Source: Halomonas sp. (GTDB taxonomy: Bacteria; Pseudomonadota; Gammaproteobacteria; Pseudomonadales; Halomonadaceae). From it: a DNA stretch of 9,777 nucleotides. Within the stretch, counting starts at the first letter, position 1, and every line of letters begins with the position of its first letter. The translations under genes and the position numbers were made by a program. The stretch lies in contig PWIZ01000154.1 in the NCBI GenBank assembly GCA_003560175.1, forward strand, positions 1 through 9,777, given 5' to 3'. Shown piece after piece: positions 1-6,714 of this stretch. The notes under the pieces are model-generated. The model saw nothing but the letters and a program-made list of their open reading frames with translations. It did no database searches and was not told the origin of the DNA.

Positions 1-408
1 GGAGCCGCGATCGCTGTGCATCTGCTCGGCGCGGCCCAGGTCCAGGCTCATGGCCCGTTGCAGGTAGTCGAGGCTGCGCACCACGAAGGGCTGGTCGAGG
101 CGCAGCCGCTCCACCTCCAGGGCCACCTGGCGCTCCACCAGGGCGTTGCGCTCCTCACCCGGCATGTCGAAGAAGGCCGGATCGGCGCGCACCGTCTCGA
201 CCACCTCGCTTCTGATCTGCACCAGGCGCAGCTCATCAACCTGACCGCCCATGTTGGCCACCACGATGGTCAGGTAGACCCCCACCAGCACCGTGACCAG
301 CAACGCCACCAGGCGCCTGACGGCGAAGAGCAGCAGGTGGCGCAGATCGCGCAGCCGGGCTCGGCGCAGGGAGGGCCCCCGCGGGTCGGTCGAGGCCAGG
401 GGTTTCAT
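1..408 (-). CDS. ABC transporter permease, DppB/OppB-type (partial, N-terminal 136 residues)
   Basis: This is the N-terminal part of an inner-membrane permease of the binding-protein-dependent peptide/oligopeptide importer class; its C-terminus lies beyond the left edge. A basic cytoplasmic start (residues 1-32, rich in Arg) is followed by one hydrophobic segment at about 33-51. A long charged, probably periplasmic stretch at about 55-120 follows, ending in an LDLG motif (122-125). Long-loop members of this family carry such an insertion between the first two membrane helices, with a similar LDLG motif before the second helix. The ATG overlaps the stop of the upstream binding-protein gene as ATGA, and a near-perfect Shine-Dalgarno (complement of 413-420) sits 4 to 7 bases upstream, so start and coupling are well supported. 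The transported substrate cannot be read from the sequence. The assignment rests on topology, the LDLG region and the neighbouring family-5 binding protein. Confidence 0.85.
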   Translation of the reverse strand, partial: MKPLASTDPRGPSLRRARLRDLRHLLLFAVRRLVALLVTVLVGVYLTIVVANMGGQVDELRLVQIRSEVVETVRADPAFFDMPGEERNALVERQVALEVERLRLDQPFVVRSLDYLQRAMSLDLGRAEQMHSDRGS

Positions 409-2987
409 CGGGTCACCTCCTCATCGGGTGGCACGGTGGCGAACACATGGGAGGCGAAGGCCGGCAGCGCCACCCGTCGGCTGGTCACCGCCAGCTCCAG
501 GCTATTGGCGCCGCTGCCGAGCCCGGCCAGCGTCCCGGCGTCCAGCCGCACCCGCCACTCGCCGTCACCCAGGGAGACCGCCGCACCGCGGTGCGCCAGG
601 GCGCCCTGGCCGTCGAACAGCAGGTAGTTCACCCCATAGATCGCCTCCTCCGGGTAAGGCTCGCCCTCTACGGTGACGCTGAGGCGAAACTCCGCGGCCT
701 CGCGCCCCTCGGCGCCCCCCGCAGCCAGGGCATTGTGGCCAGAAGCCTCCCCCGCCTCCACCACCAGGGGGCCATCGAGCACCAGCTCCGGGATGGGCGC
801 CGTGCTCAGGCCGAGCCAGCGGCCGGCCGGGTCACGGAAGCGCTCGAAGCGGCGCAGCACCACGCTGCCCGCCACCGGGTGCACCGCGTGCAGCCGATAG
901 GGGCCGCTGCCCACCCAGAAGTGGCCGAACGCCTCGTGCCAGGCGCTCAGCGCCGCGAAACGTGACTCCCGCTCCCCCGGGACCAGCCACTCGGCCAGGG
1001 CCTGATCATAGGGCAGCGCCCCCGCCTCTCCGGCCTGCTCCAGCAGCCGCGCCAGCGCCGGCAGGCTGGGCCCGGCCACCAGGCTCAGCCAGTCGACGCC
1101 GTGACGGTCGGCCTTATTGGAGGAGAAGGCCAGCTCGCCGCGCCGCTCACCCAGGATCCCCAGCATCAGGGTGTGCCAGGGCAGCGGGCTCGGGGCCCGA
1201 GCGGCGACGATGCTCTCGGCGTCGGGGAAGATCTGGTCGCTGTAGATCTCGATCACCAAGGGCTCGGTGGAGAGAATATGCCAGCCGCGAAAGTGGCGGC
1301 GGAAGGCCTCGAAGGTGGCCAGGTGGGCGGGGTCGAAGAGCGGGCTCGATTCGCTTGCCCGCTCGAAGTCGAGTATCCAGGGCAGCACGAAGTCGGCCGG
1401 CGAGAGCGGCGAGCCGTCGTGCCAGCGGCGGTCGAACAGGTCGGCGTCGTAGTGGGCCCGCACCCGGGTACGGGCCGAGAGCCCCTCGGGGTGGGCCTGG
1501 TCGGCAGTGATGAAGTGCCCGTGGAGGGCGTCCCAGTCGACCCAGGCCTCGTCGGGCACCCTGATGCTCGCCTCTCGGGTCACCTCAAGCCACTCCATGG
1601 TGTGCTCCACCGGGACGCCCTGCTCCACCGCCACCTCGGCGCGGGCGATGCGCTGGGGGTGATAGAGCCCGGTATAGGGGTCGGGCAGCACCATCGGGTC
1701 CTGGGTGGCCCGGGTGATCATACGGTCGAAGGCCCAGTTGCTGCCGGCCACCGGGTTCCAGGGCTCACCCAGCAGGCCCGGCAGCCCCACTACCATGCGC
1801 CCGCCCAGACGGTCGGTGTAGCGCAGGGTATAGGGCCAGAGCGCGGAACCGGAGACGCCCCCGGCGAGGTCCGCGGCCACCTCGACGTTGGCAGCCCGGG
1901 CCGAGGCGTTGAGCTGATCCACCAGCCACACGCGAGAGGAGTCCTCCATGGCCAGCGCCAGGGCCTCTGCCATCATCGCCTGGCGCTCCTCCCAGCTGCG
2001 GTAGTCGCGCCGGGAGAGCCGGTCGGCCAGCTCGTCGAACTCGGGCGCGGGACGGTAGGCCTGCCACAGCGGCTCGGCGCGCCCGCGAGGCGTGTAGTAG
2101 AAGCTGAAGTTGTCGGCCTGGTCGCGCTGGATCACGATGGAGATCCAGGCGCCGGTGTAGAGGTGCCACTGGCCCGCGGCGGGATCCGTGGCGATCCACA
2201 GCCGCGAGGCCTCCTCGGCGGTGCGGTAGCGGCGTTCCACCTCGAAGCCTTCATCCTGAAGCAGGTTAGCCAGATAGTCTCCCACCCGGCGGCGCTCGTC
2301 CTCGGTGCGGATCAGCAGGCGCAGGCGCACCGGCTCGTCCTCGAAGAACCAGCGCCCCTCCCGACGCTCGGCGCCGAGCTCGCGCATGCCGGCGTCGATC
2401 GCCGCCCGGGCCCGCTCGGGGTCGTGGGCATAGCGCAGCTCCAGCTCCCGTGCGACCTCAGCCAGCCGCGCATAGTCGGGGAAGGCGCTGGAGAGCGGCA
2501 GGGTGCGCGGCACGGCCAGGCCGCCATAGAGCTCCTCGGCCACGTGGCGACGGTCGATCAGCCAGTTGAGGGCCTCGCGGATCGCCGGCAGGGCGAAGGG
2601 GTTGAGGCTGCCGTCGGCAAGCGTCGGCCCGGCCGGATTGAGGGTCAGCTCGCTGGAGGTACCATAGGCCAGGTCAAAGTCGGCTTGGACGGAATCGCGC
2701 AGCCGATTGACCACCGTGGGGCTGGAGATGCCCTGGCTGAAGAGCTGGTGGCTGCCCGCCTCGATCAGGCCGGTGACTCGGCCCAGCTCGGTCTCACGCA
2801 GGAAGACGATCTCGTCAAGCAGCGCGCCGCTGCGCTGGGCCAGGGCCGCTCGGTCGACCTCGGCGTTCAGCCGCAGCGATTCACGGGTCGCGCGTTCCCG
2901 CGCAGGCCCATCCTTCAATGGCCACAGCGCCACGGTCACTGCCGCGACCAGCAGCAGCGCACTGATGCCCAGTCCCACGCCTCTCAT
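405..2987 (-). CDS. ABC transporter substrate-binding protein, family 5 (860 aa, apparently circularly permuted)
   Basis: This is the periplasmic, membrane-tethered ligand-binding component of a peptide/oligopeptide-type importer. One hydrophobic segment (residues 7-22) near the N-terminus has no lipobox cysteine, so it is a signal anchor or an uncleaved signal. At 860 residues it is far longer than the usual 500-600. Regions recognisable from SBP_bac_5 proteins occur in unusual order. First comes a segment like the usual middle and end of the family: LRETELGRVTGLIEAG at 63-78, an NPFALPAIREALNWLIDRR helix at 129-147, and lobe II to about 380. Then comes a segment like the usual beginning: GLLGEPWNPVAGSN at 403-416, DPYTGLYHPQ at 436-445, WHDGSPLSPADFV at 522-534 and GSGPYRLH at 693-700. 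The last 90 or so residues (765-850) look like an added all-beta, Ig-like domain. A permease gene follows with ATGA overlap. The start at 2987 has only a modest upstream AGGGA. The substrate is unknown. Confidence 0.85.
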   Translation of the reverse strand: MRGVGLGISALLLVAAVTVALWPLKDGPARERATRESLRLNAEVDRAALAQRSGALLDEIVFLRETELGRVTGLIEAGSHQLFSQGISSPTVVNRLRDSVQADFDLAYGTSSELTLNPAGPTLADGSLNPFALPAIREALNWLIDRRHVAEELYGGLAVPRTLPLSSAFPDYARLAEVARELELRYAHDPERARAAIDAGMRELGAERREGRWFFEDEPVRLRLLIRTEDERRRVGDYLANLLQDEGFEVERRYRTAEEASRLWIATDPAAGQWHLYTGAWISIVIQRDQADNFSFYYTPRGRAEPLWQAYRPAPEFDELADRLSRRDYRSWEERQAMMAEALALAMEDSSRVWLVDQLNASARAANVEVAADLAGGVSGSALWPYTLRYTDRLGGRMVVGLPGLLGEPWNPVAGSNWAFDRMITRATQDPMVLPDPYTGLYHPQRIARAEVAVEQGVPVEHTMEWLEVTREASIRVPDEAWVDWDALHGHFITADQAHPEGLSARTRVRAHYDADLFDRRWHDGSPLSPADFVLPWILDFERASESSPLFDPAHLATFEAFRRHFRGWHILSTEPLVIEIYSDQIFPDAESIVAARAPSPLPWHTLMLGILGERRGELAFSSNKADRHGVDWLSLVAGPSLPALARLLEQAGEAGALPYDQALAEWLVPGERESRFAALSAWHEAFGHFWVGSGPYRLHAVHPVAGSVVLRRFERFRDPAGRWLGLSTAPIPELVLDGPLVVEAGEASGHNALAAGGAEGREAAEFRLSVTVEGEPYPEEAIYGVNYLLFDGQGALAHRGAAVSLGDGEWRVRLDAGTLAGLGSGANSLELAVTSRRVALPAFASHVFATVPPDEEVTR
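413..420 (-). promoter_or_regulatory. Strong ribosome binding site for the permease
   Basis: On the minus strand these bases read GGAGGTGA, close to a full anti-Shine-Dalgarno complement, with four bases before the permease ATG. The site lies inside the last codons of the binding-protein gene, which supports translational coupling of the two. Confidence 0.75.
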
Positions 2988-3055
2988 GGTCTCATCCCTG
3001 TTTCCGACAAGGCTTCAGGACTCCTACTGTGACCGAGCCGGGGCGCTGAAGGACA

Positions 3056-3070
3056 GGCACCCAGGGTGCC
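3056..3070. promoter_or_regulatory. Perfect 15-bp palindrome in the divergent intergenic region
   Basis: GGCACCC-A-GGGTGCC is a 7-bp inverted repeat around a single base, so it would make a poor hairpin but a good site for a dimeric regulator. It lies 69 bp before the minus-strand binding-protein ATG and 77 bp before the plus-strand ClC ATG, inside the only spacer between the two divergent units. No convincing -35/-10 pair was found in either direction. Its role as an operator is inference; only the symmetry is seen. Confidence 0.4.
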
Positions 3071-3147
3071 GGGTTTCAACGCTGCCCTGCCGGGATGACT
3101 GCCATCATTAGTGGACCCAATCGGCATCGAGACCTACACCTTGGAGC

Positions 3148-4896
3148 ATGACTCCCGATTCGTCGCTCCCCGGCCGCGGTCCGCTGCCGTTGCTTCGCTT
3201 TCTCGGGCTGGTGCTGCTGGGCGCTGCGATCGGCGGGGTAGCCGCGCTGGCCGCTACCGGCTTCGTCCGTTGCGTGCTATGGCTCAACGAGCTGCTGCTG
3301 ATCTCCCCACGCAGCCGCATGATGTTCGACCATTCCGGCGCCCTGGTCGCGGCCACCGTGGCCGTGCCGACCCTGGGCGGTCTGATCGTCGGCCACCTGC
3401 ACCGTCATATTCCCGAGGGCCGTCCCCATACCCCCGCCGATGCCATCGCCGCCGTGCAGACCCGCCGCGGTCGGCTACCGGCCCGCGCCGGGGGAATCAC
3501 CGCGGTGAGCGCCATGATCTCCCTGGGGGCCGGCGCCTCGGTGGGCCAGTACGGTCCGCTGGTCCACCTGGGGGCCACCCTGGGTTCTCTCGGCGCACGG
3601 CTGATGCGGCTGGGCCGCTCGGAGGACAACATCACCATCGCCTGCGGCGTGGCCGCGGCCATCGCCACCGCCTTCAATGCCCCGCTGGCGGGCATCATCT
3701 TCGCCCATGAGGTGGTGCTGCGCCACTATGCACTGCGTGCCTTCGCGCCCATCGCCGCGGCCGCCATCGTCGGCCATGTCATTGCCACCCAGGCGCTGGC
3801 GCAGGGGGCGCTCTTCCATGTGGCCGACACCGTGGTGCCACGGGCCTGGGAGTTCGGCCTCTTCGTCGCCATCGGTGGGGGCGGCGCCCTGGTCGCAGGC
3901 GCCTACATGCATGCCATACTGGGCGTCGGCCGCCTGGCCGCCCGCTTGCCCCTGCGTCCGGCGCTGCGCCCGGCCCTGGCCGGCGCCATGCTGGGCACCC
4001 TGGCCCTCTGGGTGCCCGATATCCTGGGCATGGGCCAGGAGACGCTGCGCTTCGCCACCATCCCCGGTGCCTTTGGCGGCGGCGAGCTGCTGCTGGTGCT
4101 GGCCCTCAAGATCGCGGCCACCGCCCTGTGCCTGGGCATGGGCTTCAGCGGCGGGGTGTTCAGCCCCGCTCTGGTGATCGGCACCCTGTTCGGCGCGCTT
4201 TGTGGCACCCTGGTCGCCAGCATCAGCGGCGCTCCCCAGGAGACCTTCATCTTCTATGCGGTGTGCGGCATGGTGGCGGTTACCGCCCCGGTGATCGGCG
4301 CCCCGTTGACCAGCCTGCTGATTGTCTTCGAGCTGACCGGCAACTACGCCCTGACCACCGCTGCCCTGGCCAGCGTGACCCTGGCCAGCCCCATCGCGGC
4401 CCAGCTGTTCGGTCGCTCGCTGTTCGATATCCAGCTGCACGGTCGTGGCCTGGATCTCTCATCGGGGCGCGGTCGGGCCCTGCTGATGGACACGCCGGTG
4501 ATCGACTATCTGACCCAGGCCTGCGTCACCCTCTCCCCGGGCATTTCCCTGGATGAGGCCATCACCACTTTGGCCCGGGAGCGCCATAGCGAGGCCTACC
4601 TGGTGGATGAACAGGGCCGCTATCACGGCTGCGTGACCCTGGCCGAGCTGGAAGCGGCCCGCCAAGAGGCCGGTGGGCGCCGGCGGACCCAGGCCTGCGT
4701 GGACACCAGGCGCCCCACCCTCTGCCGCGACTCCACCCTCTGGGAAGCCATGGCGCTGCTCGAGGAGGTCACCGGCGAGGCCCTGGCGGTAGTGGATGAG
4801 GGGGTCTTCCGCGGCGTGGTCTACGAGGTGCATATCGCTCATGCCTACCTCCACCAGAGCGACGCCCTGCGCCGCGAGGAGCACGGCCATGGTTAG
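3148..4896 (+). CDS. ClC-family chloride channel with C-terminal CBS pair
   Basis: This is an inner-membrane ClC protein, homodimeric in known members, moving chloride or a similar anion. The membrane domain spans about residues 15-430 and the CBS pair (nucleotide-binding regulatory module in this family) about 448-570. Visible landmarks are GAGASVGQYGPLVHLGA (127-143), FNAPLAGIIFAHEVVL (176-191), GFSGGVFSPALVIG (332-345) and VIGAPLTSLLIVFELTGNY (382-400). Aligned by eye to E. coli ClC-ec1, the external gating Glu148 is Tyr135, the internal proton Glu203 is Val189 (Glu202 is kept as Glu188), Tyr445 is Phe425, and GSGIP becomes RPHTP (92-96). GxFxP is intact. This set suggests a passive channel rather than a proton exchanger, which is inference. 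The reading frame closes at a stop at 3109-3111 and ATG 3148 is the only sensible start, although GGAG lies only one base upstream. The gene overlaps the next by 8 bp, so the two are probably co-expressed. Confidence 0.93.
   Translation: MTPDSSLPGRGPLPLLRFLGLVLLGAAIGGVAALAATGFVRCVLWLNELLLISPRSRMMFDHSGALVAATVAVPTLGGLIVGHLHRHIPEGRPHTPADAIAAVQTRRGRLPARAGGITAVSAMISLGAGASVGQYGPLVHLGATLGSLGARLMRLGRSEDNITIACGVAAAIATAFNAPLAGIIFAHEVVLRHYALRAFAPIAAAAIVGHVIATQALAQGALFHVADTVVPRAWEFGLFVAIGGGGALVAGAYMHAILGVGRLAARLPLRPALRPALAGAMLGTLALWVPDILGMGQETLRFATIPGAFGGGELLLVLALKIAATALCLGMGFSGGVFSPALVIGTLFGALCGTLVASISGAPQETFIFYAVCGMVAVTAPVIGAPLTSLLIVFELTGNYALTTAALASVTLASPIAAQLFGRSLFDIQLHGRGLDLSSGRGRALLMDTPVIDYLTQACVTLSPGISLDEAITTLARERHSEAYLVDEQGRYHGCVTLAELEAARQEAGGRRRTQACVDTRRPTLCRDSTLWEAMALLEEVTGEALAVVDEGVFRGVVYEVHIAHAYLHQSDALRREEHGHG
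4876..4881 (+). promoter_or_regulatory. Ribosome binding site fixing the start of the orphan solute-binding protein
   Basis: GAGGAG lies seven bases before ATG 4889, inside the last ClC codons. It selects this ATG over an in-frame ATG at 4796, which would add 31 residues of out-of-frame ClC sequence ahead of an otherwise perfect signal peptide. Confidence 0.8.
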
Positions 4897-5995
4897 CCGC
4901 CCGATCGCCGTCCTGCTGCTGGGGCTGACCGCCTGGGCCACGACCGCCCTCGCCGAACCGCTGCGCGTGCTCAGCTGGGGCGGCGCCTACGAACGCGCCC
5001 AGCGCGAGGCGCTCTTCGACCCCTTCACGGAGCAGACCGGCCGGGACGTGGAGGTCCACCAGTATGACGGCGGCCTCGACGCGCTACGACGCGCCGAGGC
5101 CGACTGGGATGTCATCGACATGACCCGCAGCCAGGCCATGGCCGCCTGCCGGGAGGGACTGCTGCAGCCGCTGCCCCACAACCTACCCGCCCCGGCGCCG
5201 GACGGCACTCCCGCCGAACGAGATTTTCTACCCGGCGCCATCGGCGAATGCGCGCTCACCCATTCGATCTTCGCTACCGTGGTCGCCTATCGTCGGGATG
5301 CCTTCCCCGGCCGGCGACCCACCCGCATCGCCGACCTCTTCGACCAGCAGCGCTTCCCCGGACCCAGGGCCCTGCAGCGTACCCCGGCGGTCAATCTGGA
5401 GTGGGCGCTGCTCTCCTACGGAGTCGCCCGGGAGGAGCTCTACCGACTGCTCAGCACCCCGCGCGGCCTGCGGCTGGCCCTCGATCGACTGGGCGAACTC
5501 GAGGAGACGCACTGGTGGGAAGCGGGCGACGAGTCACCGCGACTGCTCACCGAGAGCGAGGTGGTAATGGCCTCGGGCTACAACGGCCGGTTCTTCGACG
5601 CCGTGATCAACCAGGGCGCCGACATCGAGATCCTCTGGGATGCCCAGGTGCAGGAGCACGAGACCTGGGCCATCCCCCGCCATGCCCGCCAACCCGACAA
5701 GGCGCGAGAGTTCATCCGTTTCGCTACCTCCACCGAGAGGCTCGCCGAGCTGGCTCGGCGTATTCCCTACGGGCCGGCACGACGATCGGCCATTCTCCAG
5801 GTCACTACCCACCCTGACAGCGACCTGGACATGCGACTGCACATGCCCACTCATCCGCTGAATGACGCAGGCGCCATCGTCAAGGACGAGGACTGGTACG
5901 CCAGCACTCGGTCACGCTTGGACGACTACTTCGAGGCGTGGCTGGCACTCCGTGGCTGCCTCATTTCTGTAAACGAACCGTGTCCGTCCCCCTGA
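4889..5995 (+). CDS. Periplasmic ABC-type solute-binding protein, PotD/PotF-like (orphan)
   Basis: The mature protein is predicted to bind a small solute in the periplasm; family relatives bind polyamines, iron or similar ligands, and this one's ligand is unknown. The 368-residue product starts with a Sec signal peptide (hydrophobic 6-19, likely cleavage after TTALA at residue 22). RVLSWGGAYERAQREALFDP follows from residue 26, the usual opening of polyamine-type binding proteins, with a QTGRDVEVHQYDGG strand, then DWDVIDM at about 73-79. Further conserved-looking stretches are GECALTHSIFATVVAYRRDA, VVMASGYNGRFFDAV and a WDAQVQEHETWAIPRHARQP hinge region. Length is normal for the family. The ATG sits inside the end of the ClC gene (8 bp overlap) with a good Shine-Dalgarno, so translation is probably coupled. 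No permease or ATPase for it lies in the window, which is unusual for a binding protein and raises a receptor or accessory role. Confidence 0.85.
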   Translation: MVSRPIAVLLLGLTAWATTALAEPLRVLSWGGAYERAQREALFDPFTEQTGRDVEVHQYDGGLDALRRAEADWDVIDMTRSQAMAACREGLLQPLPHNLPAPAPDGTPAERDFLPGAIGECALTHSIFATVVAYRRDAFPGRRPTRIADLFDQQRFPGPRALQRTPAVNLEWALLSYGVAREELYRLLSTPRGLRLALDRLGELEETHWWEAGDESPRLLTESEVVMASGYNGRFFDAVINQGADIEILWDAQVQEHETWAIPRHARQPDKAREFIRFATSTERLAELARRIPYGPARRSAILQVTTHPDSDLDMRLHMPTHPLNDAGAIVKDEDWYASTRSRLDDYFEAWLALRGCLISVNEPCPSP

Positions 5996-6010
5996 ATCAC
6001 CGGTGGCGAC

Positions 6011-6019
6011 TGCTATGCT
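6011..6019 (+). promoter_or_regulatory. Probable extended -10 promoter for the LolA-like/SRPBCC pair
   Basis: TGCTATGCT fits the TGn plus TATnnT extended -10 pattern, located 66-74 bases before the LolA-like ATG. No good -35 is visible at 16-18 bp spacing, as often seen with extended -10 promoters. The predicted transcription start is near 6026. Confidence 0.45.
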
Positions 6020-6084
6020 GTAGGCATGACGACGGGGCAGACAGGGCCCGCCTGGAACTCGACGTAGAGGAAGTGGAGTAAGCC

Positions 6085-6702
6085 ATGCTGGCCGAACTGT
6101 TGATCGCCCTGGCCCTGGCCCAGGGCCCCGACCCCATCGCCGCGGCCTTGGCTCGCTTCAGGGCCCTCGCCGCCTACCAGGCGACCCTGCACAGCCAAGG
6201 CGCCCGCGGCGAGGAGGTGATCGGCTACAGCTATCGCCGCCCCGGCCATATCCGCCTCGACATGATCGCCCCCCAGCGCGGCGCCGTGCTGATCTACCGC
6301 CCCGAAACCCGCCGGGTGCGGGTCTGGCCCTTGGGTGTCCCGGGTCTCAGTCTCAACCTGCGTCCCACCCACCGGCTGCTGCGCAGCGCCCGGGGACACC
6401 GGGTCGACCAGTCGGATCTGGGCACCCTGCTGCGCAACGTCCAGCGCCTGCAGTGGCAAGGCGAGCTGCGTGCGCTGGGCGAATCACGCCTCGGCGAGCA
6501 CGCGGTGCTTCATCTTGCGATTCAGGGCGCACCGGGCCATGCGGTGGGCGAGGTCAACCGCTACGAGCTGTGGCTCGACGCCGAGCATGGGCTGCCGCGA
6601 CGGGTGGTCAGCTTCGACCGCCACGGCCGGGAGCTCGAGCGGGTAACGCTGGACGAGCTGGTGCTCGACCCGCCGCTGCCCGCAGACCACTTCTCGCCCT
6701 GA
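6085..6702 (+). CDS. LolA-like exported protein (outer membrane lipoprotein-sorting-like fold)
   Basis: This is a 205-residue protein with a short hydrophobic N-terminus (residues 1-14) that could be a signal peptide with cleavage near AQG. The body reads like the half-barrel of LolA/LolB-type periplasmic carriers: a helix with Phe-Arg-Ala (about 25-33), a Tyr-x-x-x-His strand, YRRPGHIRLDM (50-60), LIYRPETRRVRVWP, then a late YELWLDAEHGLPRRV strand and a C-terminal ELVLDPPLPADHFSP ending. Such proteins bind a lipid or acyl chain in the cavity. It is not LolA itself, because chromosomal lolA has a different surrounding and sequence; its cargo is unknown. GGAG at 6075-6078 with six bases to the ATG supports the start. 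A SRPBCC gene follows after 12 bp, so the two may share a hydrophobic ligand pathway, which is inference. Confidence 0.7.
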   Translation: MLAELLIALALAQGPDPIAAALARFRALAAYQATLHSQGARGEEVIGYSYRRPGHIRLDMIAPQRGAVLIYRPETRRVRVWPLGVPGLSLNLRPTHRLLRSARGHRVDQSDLGTLLRNVQRLQWQGELRALGESRLGEHAVLHLAIQGAPGHAVGEVNRYELWLDAEHGLPRRVVSFDRHGRELERVTLDELVLDPPLPADHFSP

Positions 6703-6714
6703 GGACTGTCGGCC

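Noticed and set aside
1101..3032. A 643-codon open frame on the plus strand, antisense to the large binding-protein gene.
   Set aside because: It mirrors the GC-biased codons of the real gene, has a His/Gly/Gln/Val-heavy composition with no recognisable domain or ribosome site, and the opposite strand has clear homology.
2988..3147. Search for sigma-70 promoters in both directions of the divergent spacer.
   Set aside because: Only weak partial matches (for example TTGAAA or TTCAGC on the minus strand without a matching -10) were found, so none is listed.
3475..4440. A 321-codon open frame antisense to the ClC gene.
   Set aside because: It is Gln/Gly/His/Ala-rich low-complexity translation typical of shadows over a membrane-protein gene, and it has no domain.
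4796..4888. An upstream ATG giving a 399-residue form of the orphan binding protein.
   Set aside because: The extension is out-of-frame ClC sequence, would bury the signal peptide, and the strong GAGGAG site points to ATG 4889.
6026..6067. A 13-codon ATG frame starting right at the predicted transcription start of the LolA-like unit, a possible leaderless leader peptide.
   Set aside because: It has no ribosome site, no regulatory codon run and no attenuator structure; its coincidence with the start site can be chance.
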